Assembly (NCBI GenBank): GCA_003209275.1
Contig: QCRX01000002.1
Span: 71,132-103,931 of the forward strand
DNA from: Prochlorococcus sp. AG-463-P14
GTDB lineage: Bacteria > Cyanobacteriota > Cyanobacteriia > PCC-6307 > Cyanobiaceae
DNA: 32,800 bases
Reading direction: 5' to 3'
The translations under genes were made by a program, and so were the position numbers. The notes under the pieces were generated by a model. The model was given only the letters and a program-made list of their open reading frames with translations. It was not told the origin of the DNA and did not search any database. Below, piece by piece: positions 1-12,019 of the stretch (position 1 is the stretch's first letter; each line of letters opens with the position of its first letter).

Positions 1-68
1 CTATTCCATGGTGGTGAAATAGACCATGCTGCCTAGGTACTTGTAAATGATCAGCTGCAACCACCTGT

Positions 69-1430
69 TTAAGCAGATTCTTGTTGCCCCCGCTCTTGAT
101 TGGCAGGTAGAGGTAGAACAACTTTGCTGCCTGTTTGCTTGTCTACCATCGCTCTAGTAACAGTAAAGTTTTTTATGGTTTTCTGAGAAGGCAAGTCATA
201 CATCAGTTCAAGCATTAATTCTTCAACAATTCCTCTCAAGGCTCTTGCTCCAGTTTTGCGGCGATGAGCTTCTTCTGCTATTGCAACGACAGCATTTGGT
301 TCAAATTCGAGTTGGACATCATCCATGCTCAGAAGGGTTCTGAACTGTTTAACTAGAGCATCTCTCGGTTCAGTGAGTATTGATTCCAGCGCATGAGCAT
401 CTAATGGTTCGAGAACTGCGCTTACAGGCATTCGTCCTATGAACTCAGGAATTAAGCCATAACGTACGAGGTCATCGGGTTGGAGATGATGAAGAACTTG
501 TGTTGCTTCAAGTTCTTTACTTGATTTGTGTCGACTTCGATTATCACTTTGCATGAAACCTATTGAATTCTTGCCAAGTCGTTTTTGCACTACATCTTCA
601 AGACCAATAAAGGCACCTCCGCAAATGAAAAGTATTTGGCTGGTATCGATTTGTATGCAGTCGTGATAAGGATGTTTACGTCCTCCTTGAGGAGGCACAT
701 TGGCTACTGTGCCTTCTAGCATTTTAAGAAGTGCTTGCTGAACCCCTTCACCTGATACATCTCTAGTGATGGATGGGTTTTCACTTTTGCGGGCTATTTT
801 GTCAATTTCATCTATGTAGATGATTCCTCGTTGGGCCTGGTCAACGTCCATATCTGCTTTCTGAAGCAGCCTTAGAAGAATATTTTCTACATCCTCACCT
901 ACATAACCTGCTTCAGTCAGGGTTGTTGCATCGGCGACTGCGAAGGGAACATCAAGCAATTCCGCAAGAGTTTGAGCGAGAAGAGTTTTGCCACATCCAG
1001 TTGGACCAATTAGCAAAATGTTGGATTTATGCAGTTTGGTAGCTGTTTGATCTGCTTCTGCTTTGCCATCACCTTGCCAGGCGAGTCGTTTGTAGTGATT
1101 GTATACAGCGACTGAAAGAACTTTTTTGGCAGCTTCCTGGCCTACTACCTGTTGATCTAAGAAGCTTTTTATTTCAAGAGGTTTTGGAATTGTCGCAAGA
1201 GTTGGTGCTGGCTTCCCACTATTTCGAGTGGCTGAAGTAGTTTTTTTATTGCCTTCAGTTTGATTGCGAGTATTTCCTTGAGCATCCAATAGCTCTTCAT
1301 CTAAGATTTCGTTGCATAGGTCTATGCATTCGTCACAGATGTAGACGCCAGGGCCTGCTATGAGCTTTCTCACCTGATCTTGTGACTTCCCGCAAAAGGA
1401 GCACTTCAGATGGGCGTCAAATTTTGCCAT
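69..1430 (-). CDS. clpX: ATP-dependent Clp protease ATP-binding subunit ClpX
   Basis: N-terminal C4 zinc-binding domain ([30 protein letters not shown]), Walker A GPTGCGKT, Walker [10 protein letters not shown], full-length ORF. Confidence 0.98.
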   Translation of the reverse strand: MAKFDAHLKCSFCGKSQDQVRKLIAGPGVYICDECIDLCNEILDEELLDAQGNTRNQTEGNKKTTSATRNSGKPAPTLATIPKPLEIKSFLDQQVVGQEAAKKVLSVAVYNHYKRLAWQGDGKAEADQTATKLHKSNILLIGPTGCGKTLLAQTLAELLDVPFAVADATTLTEAGYVGEDVENILLRLLQKADMDVDQAQRGIIYIDEIDKIARKSENPSITRDVSGEGVQQALLKMLEGTVANVPPQGGRKHPYHDCIQIDTSQILFICGGAFIGLEDVVQKRLGKNSIGFMQSDNRSRHKSSKELEATQVLHHLQPDDLVRYGLIPEFIGRMPVSAVLEPLDAHALESILTEPRDALVKQFRTLLSMDDVQLEFEPNAVVAIAEEAHRRKTGARALRGIVEELMLELMYDLPSQKTIKNFTVTRAMVDKQTGSKVVLPLPANQERGQQESA

Positions 1431-1542
1431 CGAGCTCTGGTTCGTTCAGTGGGTGAAAAGGACCTGACTGTGTGGCCAGACTTACATCACAGGATCGTCC
1501 GGAATAAGGGCTTCGTCAGCCTTCCTTAACGATTTCTGTGTT

Positions 1543-2190
1543 CTAGATGCTGGATACAACTTGGTCGATCAGGCCGTATTCAACCGCTTCTTGCGGGGAA
1601 AGGAAGTGGTCGCGGTCAGTATCCTCAGAAATTTTTTCAAGTGGTTGTCCTGTGTGTTCTGACAACAACTCGTTGAGTGTGTCTTTTAAGAAAAGAATTT
1701 CTTTCGCTTGAATTTCAATTTCTATGGCTTGGCCCTGAGCACCTCCGAGAGGTTGATGGATCATGATTCGTGAATTCGGCAACGCCAAGCGCTTGCCTTT
1801 GGCTCCTCCTGAAAGAAGAAAAGCACCCATGCTGGCTGCAAGGCCATAACAAATAGTCATCACATCAGGACTGACTTGTTGGATGGTGTCGTAAATAGCT
1901 AGTCCTGCGGTGACTGATCCGCCAGGAGAATTTATATAAATCTGAATATCTTTTTCAGGATCCTCGGCTTCGAGAAAAAGCATTTGAGCCACAAGTGCAT
2001 CTGCAACTGGGTCATTAATCTCGGTACCTAGAAAGATAATTCGCTCTCTTAGTAATCGCGAATAAATATCAAATGCCCTATCTCCCCGGCCAGATTGTTC
2101 AACGACAGTAGGAAGAACACCTGGTCCAGAGAGAGGACTAGTGCCTTTCCAGTGATTATGTATGGGATGGTCGCATCGAGCGTTAATCAC
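1543..2190 (-). CDS. clpP: ATP-dependent Clp protease proteolytic subunit ClpP
   Basis: [32 protein letters not shown] (catalytic Ser region), [11 protein letters not shown] (catalytic His); directly upstream of clpX on the same strand. Confidence 0.97.
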   Translation of the reverse strand: MINARCDHPIHNHWKGTSPLSGPGVLPTVVEQSGRGDRAFDIYSRLLRERIIFLGTEINDPVADALVAQMLFLEAEDPEKDIQIYINSPGGSVTAGLAIYDTIQQVSPDVMTICYGLAASMGAFLLSGGAKGKRLALPNSRIMIHQPLGGAQGQAIEIEIQAKEILFLKDTLNELLSEHTGQPLEKISEDTDRDHFLSPQEAVEYGLIDQVVSSI

Positions 2191-2239
2191 GCGAATAACA
2201 GGCGGTTGGCTTGGTACATAATCAATCTATTGCTAAAGG

Positions 2240-3652
2240 CTAATTTTTGGGTTTCCTTTTGCTTACTTTTTCAGTTTTTACTTCACTCTTCTCGGGTTTT
2301 ATTTTTTTAGACTTGCTTATGGAGCTTTCCTTTGAGCTTGTTTCTACAACCGTATTATTTTCTTCAAGCCATTTGAAAATCTTTTCTTTTAGTAAGTCTT
2401 CTTCAACAGCTTGTTGTAATTTATTTGAATCAATATTTTTCTCATTGCCAATTTGTTTTTTTACTTCTTTTAATTTCTTGGCAAATTCTTCGTCATCTAC
2501 TTCTATATTCTCTGCTTTAGCTAGTGCATTAAGTGCAAGAGATTGCTTTAGATTTTCTTTTGCCTCTTCTTGAGATGATTCCATTAATGACTTGACTAAT
2601 TCTGCAGTAAACATTGATTTTACATCCATTCCTTGTTGTGCAAATCTACTTGCAGTTTGTTCAACTAATTTTCTTACTTCTTGATCAATCAGTGTTTGAG
2701 GAAGCTCTACCTCTAGCTGCTCCACTAAAGCTTTTAGAAGTGCTTCCTGGCGAGTATTCTCATGTCTTCGCTGGGCGTCATCTTTCAGCCTTTTTTCTAG
2801 ATCTTGTTTTAGCTCGGCTATGGTTTCTTTATCACTAGCTTGTTGGGCAAAAGAATCATTAAGCTCAGGCAGTTCTCTAACTTTTAAATCTTTTAGTTTT
2901 ACTAGAAAGCTCGCTTTTCTCCCTCGTGCATCTTCTTGTGAGTAATCATCAGGGAATTGACATTCAATTGTTTTTTCATCATTTAAATTCATGCCGATTA
3001 TTCCTTCAACAAAACCAGGGATCATTCGCCCTTTTTCTAAATCAATGTCCATAGATTCTGCATTACCACCCTCAATTTCACTGCCATCATCTATATAAGT
3101 ACCTTGAAAACTTAATACGGCTACATCTCCTACTTTAGCGGCTCTTTTCTCGACAGGAACTAAGGTTGCTAGTTGTTTGCGTGATTCCTCGATTAGTTCG
3201 TCAACTTTGAGGGGATCAAAGGCTATTACCTCAGCTTCTGCTTGGAGTCCTTTTACTTTTTTGAGTTTTGGTTCAGGGATTACATCTGTTTCTAAGGTAA
3301 TCAAAAGATTTTGGTCAGGTTCAAAGCTTTCAAACAGTGATTCGAAGCCGCCACTAACTACTGGTTCGCACAGAGGCTCTATTGATTCTTGTTTGATTGC
3401 TTCTTGCCAGACATTTTTAACAAGACTTTCTAGTGCGGTCGCTTTGATTTGAGCAACCCCGATTTGTTGCATCAGTACAGCTTTCGGTACTTTCCCTTTC
3501 CTGAATCCTGGAAGCTTGACAGAACGGCTGAGGCGAGACAAAGCCTCTTCATAGCTTGCTTTACAACGTTTTGCGGGAACCTCTATTTTCGCAGCGATGC
3601 GGCTGCTGGGAAGAGTTTCTGTGATTACCTTCAATTCGACAGGACTCATCAA
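2240..3652 (-). CDS. tig: Trigger factor (peptidyl-prolyl isomerase chaperone)
   Basis: Ribosome-binding motif [14 protein letters not shown], PPIase and C-terminal domains; synteny tig-clpP-clpX; lysine-rich C-terminal tail. Confidence 0.96.
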   Translation of the reverse strand: MMSPVELKVITETLPSSRIAAKIEVPAKRCKASYEEALSRLSRSVKLPGFRKGKVPKAVLMQQIGVAQIKATALESLVKNVWQEAIKQESIEPLCEPVVSGGFESLFESFEPDQNLLITLETDVIPEPKLKKVKGLQAEAEVIAFDPLKVDELIEESRKQLATLVPVEKRAAKVGDVAVLSFQGTYIDDGSEIEGGNAESMDIDLEKGRMIPGFVEGIIGMNLNDEKTIECQFPDDYSQEDARGRKASFLVKLKDLKVRELPELNDSFAQQASDKETIAELKQDLEKRLKDDAQRRHENTRQEALLKALVEQLEVELPQTLIDQEVRKLVEQTASRFAQQGMDVKSMFTAELVKSLMESSQEEAKENLKQSLALNALAKAENIEVDDEEFAKKLKEVKKQIGNEKNIDSNKLQQAVEEDLLKEKIFKWLEENNTVVETSSKESSISKSKKIKPEKSEVKTEKVSKRKPKN

Positions 3653-3822
3653 TCTCTTAAGCCTAGTAGCGAATCACCATACGCAAACGAATGCCTAACT
3701 CTCGGGACGTATTGTGGCTTGCAAGCATTAGCTTTATTTGAACGTTTGTTATCCCAATAAGGACCTCGTTATTCCTTGAGATAAACAATCTGCTTTTCGC
3801 CAATACCTGATTAAACAGTTTT

Positions 3823-4845
3823 TTGTCTAATCCTTTGTTCCCAGATCGTCCTCTTTCAGTTGCTGTCCTAGGTGCCAGTGGTGCAGTAGGGCATGAACTT
3901 TTAGAGCTATTAACAGAACGATGTTTCCCAGTAAAGGAGCTTCGCTTATTGGCTTCAGCACGTTCTGCTGGGAAGTTTCAATCCTGGAATGGCTCAAATT
4001 TAGAAATTCAAGAGGTGGGTAAAGATAGTTTTCAAGGAATTGACCTTGTTTTTGCTTCAGCAGGTGGATCAATTTCACGAAAGTGGCGCGAAGCTGTTCG
4101 TTCTTCAGGGGCATTAATGATTGATAATTCCAGTGCTTTTAGACTTGAAGACGGAGTTCCATTAGTCGTCCCTGAGGTCAATCCTCAAGATGCTCAGAAA
4201 CATAAAGGCTTAATAGCAAATCCTAATTGCACCACGATTTTGTTGACTTTGGTCTTAGCTCCCTTGGCTTCAAAAGTACCAATAAAACGTGTAGTGGTTT
4301 CTACGTATCAATCTGCAAGTGGAGCTGGAGCTCGTGCAATGCAGGAGCTTAAAGATTTAAGTAAAGAGGTTTTAGCTGGCCATAGTCCTCAGCCCAAGAT
4401 TTTGCCGTATTCACTTGCTTTTAACTTGTTCTTACATAACTCTCCAATGCAAGCGAACAACTATTGCGAAGAAGAAATGAAAATGGTTAATGAAACTCGG
4501 AAGATTTTGAATTGCGAGGGTTTTCGTTTGTCTGCAACTTGTGTACGTGTTCCAGTATTAAGGGCTCATTCAGAAGCTGTGAACATTGAGTTTCAAAAAC
4601 CCTTTTCAGTAGATCAAGCCCGAGATATTTTAGCTGCGGCTCCAGGAGTGGAATTGATTGAGAATATAAAAGAAAATCGATTTCCAATGCCAACTGATGT
4701 AGCTGGTCGTGATCCGGTAGCAGTAGGACGCATTCGGCAGGATATTAGTGAACCTAATGCCTTGGATATATGGCTATGTGGTGATCAAATTCGCAAAGGT
4801 GCAGCTCTTAATGCCATTCAAATAGCAGAACTTTTGCTTCCTTAA
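3823..4845 (+). CDS. asd: Aspartate-semialdehyde dehydrogenase (TTG start)
   Basis: [19 protein letters not shown]-terminus, active-site NPNCTTI, followed by dapA. Confidence 0.96.
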   Translation: MSNPLFPDRPLSVAVLGASGAVGHELLELLTERCFPVKELRLLASARSAGKFQSWNGSNLEIQEVGKDSFQGIDLVFASAGGSISRKWREAVRSSGALMIDNSSAFRLEDGVPLVVPEVNPQDAQKHKGLIANPNCTTILLTLVLAPLASKVPIKRVVVSTYQSASGAGARAMQELKDLSKEVLAGHSPQPKILPYSLAFNLFLHNSPMQANNYCEEEMKMVNETRKILNCEGFRLSATCVRVPVLRAHSEAVNIEFQKPFSVDQARDILAAAPGVELIENIKENRFPMPTDVAGRDPVAVGRIRQDISEPNALDIWLCGDQIRKGAALNAIQIAELLLP

Positions 4846-4847
4846 TC

Positions 4848-5756
4848 ATGAGTTCATTTGCCGAATTATCACCTGCTCCTTTTGGCCGATTGCTTACAGC
4901 AATGGTTACTCCATTTGATTCTGATGGTGAAGTCGATTTTGCATTAGCAGGACGCCTTGCACGTTATTTAGTTGAAGAAGGTTCCGATGGAATTGTGGTT
5001 TGTGGGACCACTGGTGAGTCCCCCACATTGACCTGGAAAGAACAGCATCTTTTGATCGAATCTGTACGAGAAGCTGTTGGCTCATCTGCAAAAGTTTTGG
5101 CAGGTACAGGCAGCAACAGCACTGCAGAAGCTGTTGAGGCAACTCGTGAAGCGGCTGCTGCAGGGGTTGATGGTGCATTAGTAGTTGTTCCTTACTACAA
5201 CAAACCACCACAAAATGGCCTTGAGGCCCATTTTGCTGCTGTTGCGACTGCTGCTCCTGAATTGCCTTTGATGCTTTACAACATTCCAGGTCGTACAGGG
5301 TGTTCCCTTGCACCGAGTACTGTTGCAAACCTTATGCAATATAAAAACGTAGTCAGCTTGAAGGCTGCAAGTGGAACAACAGATGAGGTGACACAACTAA
5401 GAATGCATTGTGGTTCTAGAATGGCTGTCTATAGCGGTGATGATGGATTGCTTTTGCCGATGCTCTCGGTAGGAGCAGTAGGAGTCGTTAGTGTGGCTAG
5501 CCATTTGGTTGGCCGTCGTATAAAAGCGATGATCGAGGCTCACCTATGTGGTCAGGGTTCTTTGGCCCTTAGACATCACGAGCAATTGCAACCTCTTTTC
5601 AAGGCTTTATTCGCTACTACAAATCCGATTCCTGTCAAAGCAGCTCTTGAGCTAAATGGCTGGCCTGTTGGATCACCTCGAAGTCCTTTGATTCCTCTCC
5701 AATCAGACATGAAAGACAACTTATCCCAAATTCTCATTGCCTTGCGTCAGACCTGA
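4848..5756 (+). CDS. dapA: 4-hydroxy-tetrahydrodipicolinate synthase
   Basis: [34 protein letters not shown] motifs; 2 nt after the asd stop. Confidence 0.97.
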   Translation: MSSFAELSPAPFGRLLTAMVTPFDSDGEVDFALAGRLARYLVEEGSDGIVVCGTTGESPTLTWKEQHLLIESVREAVGSSAKVLAGTGSNSTAEAVEATREAAAAGVDGALVVVPYYNKPPQNGLEAHFAAVATAAPELPLMLYNIPGRTGCSLAPSTVANLMQYKNVVSLKAASGTTDEVTQLRMHCGSRMAVYSGDDGLLLPMLSVGAVGVVSVASHLVGRRIKAMIEAHLCGQGSLALRHHEQLQPLFKALFATTNPIPVKAALELNGWPVGSPRSPLIPLQSDMKDNLSQILIALRQT

Positions 5757-5843
5757 TGTCACGGCCCTTTTAAAGAGCTTGCTCAGCGTCCCTCGCTAGC
5801 ACATACATCTTTTTTCTAGTTAGTTTTTTCATACATTTTCCCC

Positions 5844-7847
5844 ATGACGCCTATTTCACTCAGTTCTTCCAATTCCTCAGTCAGTTCATCTGTTGCAAGT
5901 AAGGAAAAGGAACCTGCTTTACGAGTCATACCTCTTGGTGGTCTTCATGAGATTGGCAAGAACACATGTGTTTTTGAGTATGGCAATGACATCATGCTTG
6001 TCGATGCTGGTTTGGCTTTCCCTAGTGATGGCATGCATGGTGTAAATGTTGTGATGCCAGATACCAGTTATCTCAGAGATAATCAAGATCGGATTCGAGG
6101 CATGATTGTTACTCATGGTCATGAGGATCATATTGGGGGCATTTCTCATCATCTGAAGCATTTCAATATTCCGGTGATTCATGGCCCCCGCTTGGCCATG
6201 TCAATGCTTCAAGGAAAGATGGAAGAGGCCGGAGTGACTGACCGCACCACACTTCAAACAGTTGCTCCTAGGGATGTAGTCAAAGTTGGTCAATACTTTT
6301 CAGTGGAATTTATTCGTAACACCCATTCGATTGCAGATAGTTTCTCACTTGCCATCACTACACCAGTTGGCACAGTAATTTTTACCGGAGATTTCAAGTT
6401 TGATCACACTCCTGTAGATGGGGAGCATTTCGATCTTTCCAGACTGGCTCACTATGGAGAGAAAGGGGTTTTATGTCTTTTTAGTGATTCAACAAATGCT
6501 GAGGTTCCTGGCTTCTGTCCCTCAGAACGTACAGTTTTTCCAGCACTAGACCGTCATATTGCTGAGGCAGATGGGAGGGTCATTATTACTACTTTTGCAA
6601 GTTCAGTTCATAGGGTTTCAATGATATTGGAATTAGCTATTAAGAATGGTCGAAAAGTTGGTTTACTTGGTCGTTCAATGCTGAATGTCATCGCCAAGGC
6701 ACGAGAGATTGGATATATGCGTTGTCCAGATGATTTATTTGTACCTATTAAGCAGATTCGCGATTTACCTGATCGTGAAACATTGTTGTTGATGACAGGT
6801 AGCCAGGGTGAACCGTTAGCAGCTTTAAGCAGAATCTCTAGAGGAGAGCATCAGCATGTCCAGTTAAAAACTACAGATACAGTGATTTTTTCGGCAAGCC
6901 CAATCCCAGGAAACACCATTTCCGTAGTTAATACTATTGACAGATTGATGATTCTTGGAGCAAAGGTCGTCTATGGCAAGGGCGAAGGAATTCATGTCTC
7001 GGGGCATGGCTTTCAGGAAGATCAAAAGTTGATGCTGGCTTTGACCAAACCCAAGTTTTTTGTACCAGTGCATGGAGAGCACAGAATGCTCGTTTGCCAT
7101 AGTAAGAGTGCTCAAGCAATGGGAGTGCCAGCAGATAACATCTTGATTCTGGATAATGGCGATGTAGTTGAGTTAAGTCCTAATTCAATTGGTAAAGGTG
7201 ATCCTGTGAAAGCAGGTATCGAATTATTAGATGCTTCTAGGAATGGGATTGTTGACGCTCGAGTTCTGAAAGAGCGTCAACAACTAGCTGAAGATGGTGT
7301 AGTAACAGTGCTTGCAGCAATTAGTACAGATGGCGTGATGGTTGCTCCCCCACGCGTCAACCTAAGGGGGGTGGTTACTAATGTTGATGCGAAGAGAATG
7401 TCCTTTTGGACAGAAAGAGAAATTGCTTGGGTTTTAGAGAATCGTTGGAAACAGTTCACTAGACAGACAGGACCAAAATCTGTAGAAGTTGATTGGATGG
7501 GGATACAGCGTGAAGTGGAAGTCGGATTGGCTCGCCGCATGCGCCGTGAGTTGCAAGTAGAACCTCTAATTCTTTGTTTGGTTCAGCCAGCACCAGCAGG
7601 TACACCTGCATATAAATTGCGTGCTAATGATGAACTTGATTCGCGTCCCTTATCTCGTGGCCGAGAAGTGTCACGAAATGGTCGTTCCAATAATTCACCT
7701 ACTCCTCAAGTAAAGGTAGGAGGATCAATAGATAGGAATTCTTCAGTTAACAACTCGGTTTCTAAACAAGTTTCTAATCCCAAAAGTCAACCTTCACAAG
7801 ATATGCCTTCAGGGCGTACTCGAAGACGTAGATCAGCAGTTGCTTGA
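5844..7847 (+). CDS. rnj: Ribonuclease J (metallo-beta-lactamase / beta-CASP)
   Basis: THGHEDHIGG metal-binding motif, TGSQGEPLAALSRIS, PVHGEHRML; 667 aa with basic low-complexity C-terminal tail. Confidence 0.95.
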   Translation: MTPISLSSSNSSVSSSVASKEKEPALRVIPLGGLHEIGKNTCVFEYGNDIMLVDAGLAFPSDGMHGVNVVMPDTSYLRDNQDRIRGMIVTHGHEDHIGGISHHLKHFNIPVIHGPRLAMSMLQGKMEEAGVTDRTTLQTVAPRDVVKVGQYFSVEFIRNTHSIADSFSLAITTPVGTVIFTGDFKFDHTPVDGEHFDLSRLAHYGEKGVLCLFSDSTNAEVPGFCPSERTVFPALDRHIAEADGRVIITTFASSVHRVSMILELAIKNGRKVGLLGRSMLNVIAKAREIGYMRCPDDLFVPIKQIRDLPDRETLLLMTGSQGEPLAALSRISRGEHQHVQLKTTDTVIFSASPIPGNTISVVNTIDRLMILGAKVVYGKGEGIHVSGHGFQEDQKLMLALTKPKFFVPVHGEHRMLVCHSKSAQAMGVPADNILILDNGDVVELSPNSIGKGDPVKAGIELLDASRNGIVDARVLKERQQLAEDGVVTVLAAISTDGVMVAPPRVNLRGVVTNVDAKRMSFWTEREIAWVLENRWKQFTRQTGPKSVEVDWMGIQREVEVGLARRMRRELQVEPLILCLVQPAPAGTPAYKLRANDELDSRPLSRGREVSRNGRSNNSPTPQVKVGGSIDRNSSVNNSVSKQVSNPKSQPSQDMPSGRTRRRRSAVA

Positions 7848-7880
7848 TTTAAGAGGAAGATAGGTTTTTGTTTCTCATCA

Positions 7881-8921
7881 TTAGTTTTCTTGGCGTAGAT
7901 AGTGAAGTTGAATTGACTCCTTTACCCAACTGATTACCCACCCTTTAGCAATATTGAAAGAACCTGGAGGCTTCCCTCTACTGATACGTTGGCTAATAGT
8001 TTTTAACTGGGAAGTAGATAAACTAGGAGCTCCAGATTGCTTAAGCCATCTAACTAAAATAGTCGCCCTAGCAGTACTAGAAAGCTTGGCTAATTCTTTT
8101 CTGCAGAGACCTTCTTGCTTTTTTAATGAGTTGAGTGCAAGGCTTGCTAGTTCTTGTTGATCAATGTTGTACTTCTCAAGTCTTTCCGAAAGCGATGCCA
8201 TTCTTAAGCTGCAACCTGGATGCATTTCTTCAAGCACTGGTAGTATTTTTTGACGAATTTTGTTGCGTTTGAGGTTTAGATTCTCATTGGATGGATCAAC
8301 CCAAATTGGTAGATGAAAATCCATACAGATTTGTTTGGTTTCATTCCTACTGAAACTCAGCATTGGACGAACTAATTGAAGCTTTTCATTAAACAATCTC
8401 TTGTCTTTGAGACTACTTAGTCCACTGAGACCTGTTCCTCTGGCAAGGTTAAGAATCAAAGTTTCTGCACGGTCACTTCCTGTATGACCAGTCAACACAT
8501 GGTTGCAAGGATTGATTGCATTCTCTGATGCAAGCCTTAGGGCGCTATTGGCCAATTCTTGATACCGCCATCTACGAGCTTCAGCCTCAGTCTTTGTGGT
8601 TTCTTTTGTTGTATGGGCGATGTGAAATTTGAGGTTTTGGAGTTCACACCATTCCTTCAATTCTTTTGCTATTTCTTTTGAGTTTTTATGCCATCCATGA
8701 TCGCCATGCCAAACCTGTAGATTCCAGTTATAGATTGTTCTTAAATCAATGATTAACTTCAGCAAAGCCATCGAGTCTTGCCCGCCAGAAACTGCAATTA
8801 AAAGGTTGGCGCCTGATGGAAGTAGATTAGGTTTGGCTTGCAGCTCTTTATGAAGCTTGTTATGCCAATTGGTCCAGGACATGTTGGTGGTTGATGCAAT
8901 CATTGCTGTTGGTGTCTCCAC
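7881..8921 (-). CDS. tilS: tRNA(Ile)-lysidine synthase; start may be the internal Met near 8882 (MSWTNWHNKL)
   Basis: PP-loop SGGQDSMALLKL, LTGHTGSDRAETLILNLARGTGLSGL, RNKIRQKILP. Confidence 0.94.
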   Translation of the reverse strand: METPTAMIASTTNMSWTNWHNKLHKELQAKPNLLPSGANLLIAVSGGQDSMALLKLIIDLRTIYNWNLQVWHGDHGWHKNSKEIAKELKEWCELQNLKFHIAHTTKETTKTEAEARRWRYQELANSALRLASENAINPCNHVLTGHTGSDRAETLILNLARGTGLSGLSSLKDKRLFNEKLQLVRPMLSFSRNETKQICMDFHLPIWVDPSNENLNLKRNKIRQKILPVLEEMHPGCSLRMASLSERLEKYNIDQQELASLALNSLKKQEGLCRKELAKLSSTARATILVRWLKQSGAPSLSTSQLKTISQRISRGKPPGSFNIAKGWVISWVKESIQLHYLRQEN

Positions 8922-8987
8922 CTTGGGTCAGTTGGTTTCTTCTGACCCTTTCGTGATGGGACAATCTTTTTATTCTTTGGTCTTGCG

Positions 8988-9761
8988 ATGACGAGTCTTA
9001 ATCATTTGCCGGCTTCAGTTCAGAAGGGTCTTGATCAGAAAACTCTTCTCAAGGTTATTTCTGGATTAAATAATTTTGATAAGTCCAATGTGGAAAGAGT
9101 CGCATTGGCTGCGGGTAGAGGGGGTGCTGATTTATTGGATGTTGCGTGTGATCCTGACTTAGTTGAGCTTGCTATCAAGATTTCGGGTTTACCTGTTTGT
9201 GTCAGTGCAGTTAAGCCTCTGCTCTTTATAGAGGCTGTACAGGCTGGTGCCACAATGATTGAGATTGGCAATTTTGACTCGTTTTATCCACATGGGCGTT
9301 TTTTTGATGCTGATGAGGTTCTTGAATTAACTAAAGAGACTCGTGCTTTATTGCCAGAAGTCCCTTTATCAGTAACGGTTCCTCATATTCTTTCTCTAGA
9401 TAGACAATCACAGCTTGCTTTGGATCTTGTAAGCGTTGGAGCAGATCTGATTCAGACTGAAGGCGGTACGAGTGCAAGACCATTGAGTCCAGGTAGTTTG
9501 GGTCTGATTGAGAAAGCTTCGCCAGCCTTAGCAGCGACACATACCATTCGCGCAGCCTTTGTAGAGGTTGGCTGTAATACTCCGATTCTTTGTGCATCAG
9601 GACTTTCTGCAGTTACTGTTCCTATGGCAATTGCTTCTGGAGCCTCAGGTGTAGGAGTAGGGTCTGCAATTAATAAACTAGACAATGATCTGGAAATGGT
9701 TGCGGCAGTCAGAAGACTCAGTGAGTCAATAGCTTTAAGCCAACTGGCTCGAGGGTTGTGA
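8988..9761 (+). CDS. DUF561 / Ycf23-like protein (predicted TIM-barrel)
   Basis: KVISGLNNFDKSNVERVALAAGRGGADLLDVACDP and QTEGGTSARPLSPG as in cyanobacterial DUF561/Ycf23 proteins (recalled family). Confidence 0.8.
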   Translation: MTSLNHLPASVQKGLDQKTLLKVISGLNNFDKSNVERVALAAGRGGADLLDVACDPDLVELAIKISGLPVCVSAVKPLLFIEAVQAGATMIEIGNFDSFYPHGRFFDADEVLELTKETRALLPEVPLSVTVPHILSLDRQSQLALDLVSVGADLIQTEGGTSARPLSPGSLGLIEKASPALAATHTIRAAFVEVGCNTPILCASGLSAVTVPMAIASGASGVGVGSAINKLDNDLEMVAAVRRLSESIALSQLARGL

Positions 9762-9958
9762 CTCTAAAAATTGTTTAGTGGCTTGAAACTTCTTAGGGTT
9801 TCGAACGACTATTCACTGCTATTGAGGCTTTTAGATTATCTTTTATTAGTTGATCTAGGAGCATTGGTTTGAATAATATTTTCTTTATTTCCATGTCCAA
9901 TCCAGATTAAGCTCTTAACTACTTTTTAACTAATTCCGCTTTTTTATTAAAGGCTCAA

Positions 9959-12001
9959 ATGCCTAATTATCATCTTCATTCACCTTATAGCCCTAAAGGA
10001 GATCAGCCAAAAGCTATAGCTCGATTAGTTCAGGGAGTTAATTTAGGGAAACGTTATCAAACCTTGCTTGGTGCAACTGGTACTGGCAAGACATTTACGA
10101 TTGCGAATGTAATAGCTCAAACAGGAAGACCTGCACTCGTTCTTGCCCATAACAAAACTCTTGCGGCTCAACTTTGTAATGAGTTGCGAGAGTTTTTCCC
10201 TGAAAATGCTGTGGAGTATTTTATTTCTTACTACGACTATTATCAGCCTGAAGCTTATGTTCCTGTAAGCGATACTTATATTGCTAAAACTTCTTCAATT
10301 AATGAAGAAATTGATATGTTAAGACATTCTGCGACTCGATCGTTGTTTGAGAGACGCGATGTGATTGTTGTTGCATCAATTAGTTGTATCTATGGCCTAG
10401 GAATACCAAGTGAATATCTTAAGGCATCCGTGAATTTTAAAGTTGGCGAACATATTGATCTGAGAGGGTCGTTAAGAGCTTTAGTAAATAATCAGTACAG
10501 CAGAAATGATTTGGAAATAACACGCGGACGTTTTCGTGTGAAGGGAGATGTTTTAGAAATTGGACCGGCTTATGAAGATCGGCTGGTGCGCATAGAACTT
10601 TTTGGTGAAGAAGTAGAAGCTATTAGGTATGTGGATCCATTGACTGGCGAGATACTTAAAAGCATGGATTCTATTAATATATATCCTGCCAAACACTTTG
10701 TTACACCAAAAGATCGCCTTGAATCTGCTATTAAAGCAATCCAAGCAGAATTAAAGCAAAGATTAGAGCTATTAAATGATTCTGGAAAACTGTTAGAGGC
10801 CCAACGCTTAGAACAACGAACTGCCTATGATTTAGAGATGTTAAGAGAAGTTGGATATTGTAATGGAGTTGAAAATTATGCCAGGCATTTGGCTGGACGT
10901 GATGCAGGAACACCACCAGAATGCTTGATTGATTACTTCCCAGATGATTGGTTATTAGTTGTTGATGAAAGCCATGTTACTTGCTCTCAATTACATGCTA
11001 TGTATAACGGAGACCAGTCTAGAAAGAATGTATTAATAGATCACGGTTTTCGATTACCTAGTGCAGCAGATAATCGTCCTCTAAAGCATGAAGAGTTTTG
11101 GAAGAAAGCAAAGCAGACAGTCTTCATTAGTGCAACGCCAGGTGATTGGGAGTTGAATCAAAGCACTGGAGAAATTGCTGAACAAGTTATTAGACCAACT
11201 GGAGTATTAGATCCTAAAGTAGAGGTTCGACCTACAGAAGGACAAGTTGATGATTTGCTGGACGAGATTCGAAAACGAGCGTTAAAACAGGAGCGCGTTC
11301 TTATTACAACTTTGACTAAAAGAATGGCAGAGGATTTAACTGATTATCTCGCCGATAATCAAGCTAGAGTACGTTACTTGCATTCTGAGATTCATTCTAT
11401 AGAACGCATAGAAATCATTCAAGATTTAAGATTAGGTGAATATGATGCGTTGGTTGGTGTTAACCTTTTACGAGAAGGGTTAGACTTACCTGAAGTTTCC
11501 TTGGTCGTTATTCTTGATGCTGATAAAGAAGGATTTCTGCGAGCAGAGCGTTCTTTGATTCAAACCATAGGAAGAGCAGCTAGACATGTTGATGGCCGTG
11601 CAATTTTATATGCGGATAAACTGACTGATTCTATGTCTAGAGCTATTAATGAAACTAATAGAAGACGAGGAATTCAGGCAGCATATAACAAAAAACATGG
11701 AATAATTCCTAAACCAGCAGGTAAGAAGGCAAGTAATTCCATTCTTTCTTTCTTGGAGCTATCTAGGCGTTTACAACACGATGGAGAAACGAATGACCTG
11801 ATCGAAATTGCGGGTAAAGCTGCAGATTCCTTGAGGAATGAACAGGATGGTGCTTTGGCCTTAGAGGCTTTGCCAGATTTAATAAATAAGCTTGAGGGGA
11901 AAATGAATACTGCTGCTAAGGATCTCAATTTTGAAGAAGCAGCTAGCCTAAGGGATAGGATCAAAATTCTTAGAGATAAATTGGTCGGTAAAAATAATTA
12001 G
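9959..12001 (+). CDS. uvrB: Excinuclease ABC subunit B
   Basis: [17 protein letters not shown], beta-hairpin [12 protein letters not shown], helicase motifs, C-terminal UVR motif. Confidence 0.98.
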   Translation: MPNYHLHSPYSPKGDQPKAIARLVQGVNLGKRYQTLLGATGTGKTFTIANVIAQTGRPALVLAHNKTLAAQLCNELREFFPENAVEYFISYYDYYQPEAYVPVSDTYIAKTSSINEEIDMLRHSATRSLFERRDVIVVASISCIYGLGIPSEYLKASVNFKVGEHIDLRGSLRALVNNQYSRNDLEITRGRFRVKGDVLEIGPAYEDRLVRIELFGEEVEAIRYVDPLTGEILKSMDSINIYPAKHFVTPKDRLESAIKAIQAELKQRLELLNDSGKLLEAQRLEQRTAYDLEMLREVGYCNGVENYARHLAGRDAGTPPECLIDYFPDDWLLVVDESHVTCSQLHAMYNGDQSRKNVLIDHGFRLPSAADNRPLKHEEFWKKAKQTVFISATPGDWELNQSTGEIAEQVIRPTGVLDPKVEVRPTEGQVDDLLDEIRKRALKQERVLITTLTKRMAEDLTDYLADNQARVRYLHSEIHSIERIEIIQDLRLGEYDALVGVNLLREGLDLPEVSLVVILDADKEGFLRAERSLIQTIGRAARHVDGRAILYADKLTDSMSRAINETNRRRGIQAAYNKKHGIIPKPAGKKASNSILSFLELSRRLQHDGETNDLIEIAGKAADSLRNEQDGALALEALPDLINKLEGKMNTAAKDLNFEEAASLRDRIKILRDKLVGKNN

Positions 12002-12019
12002 GTTTTAATTGCTTTGTTT

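Noticed and set aside
1-68. Possible start of a gene downstream of clpX (dnaX was considered)
   Set aside because: Minus-strand translation from the ATGs here gives only a short peptide ending in a stop; no DnaX N-terminus visible.
2247-2573. 108-aa Ser/Phe-rich plus-strand ORF (also 2095-2310, 2614-2838, 3177-3452, 3449-3760)
   Set aside because: Antisense to clpP/tig; composition follows the Lys/Glu-rich sense strand, no independent coding evidence.
4906-5328. 140-aa Gln/Cys-rich minus-strand ORF
   Set aside because: Lies fully antisense to dapA; the Q/C runs mirror Ala/Thr-rich codons on the sense strand, with no recognisable domain.
5919-6182. Minus-strand ORFs inside rnj (5919-6182, 6864-7115, 6934-7119, 7277-7540)
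   Set aside because: Fully contained in a strongly supported CDS on the opposite strand; no domain signature.
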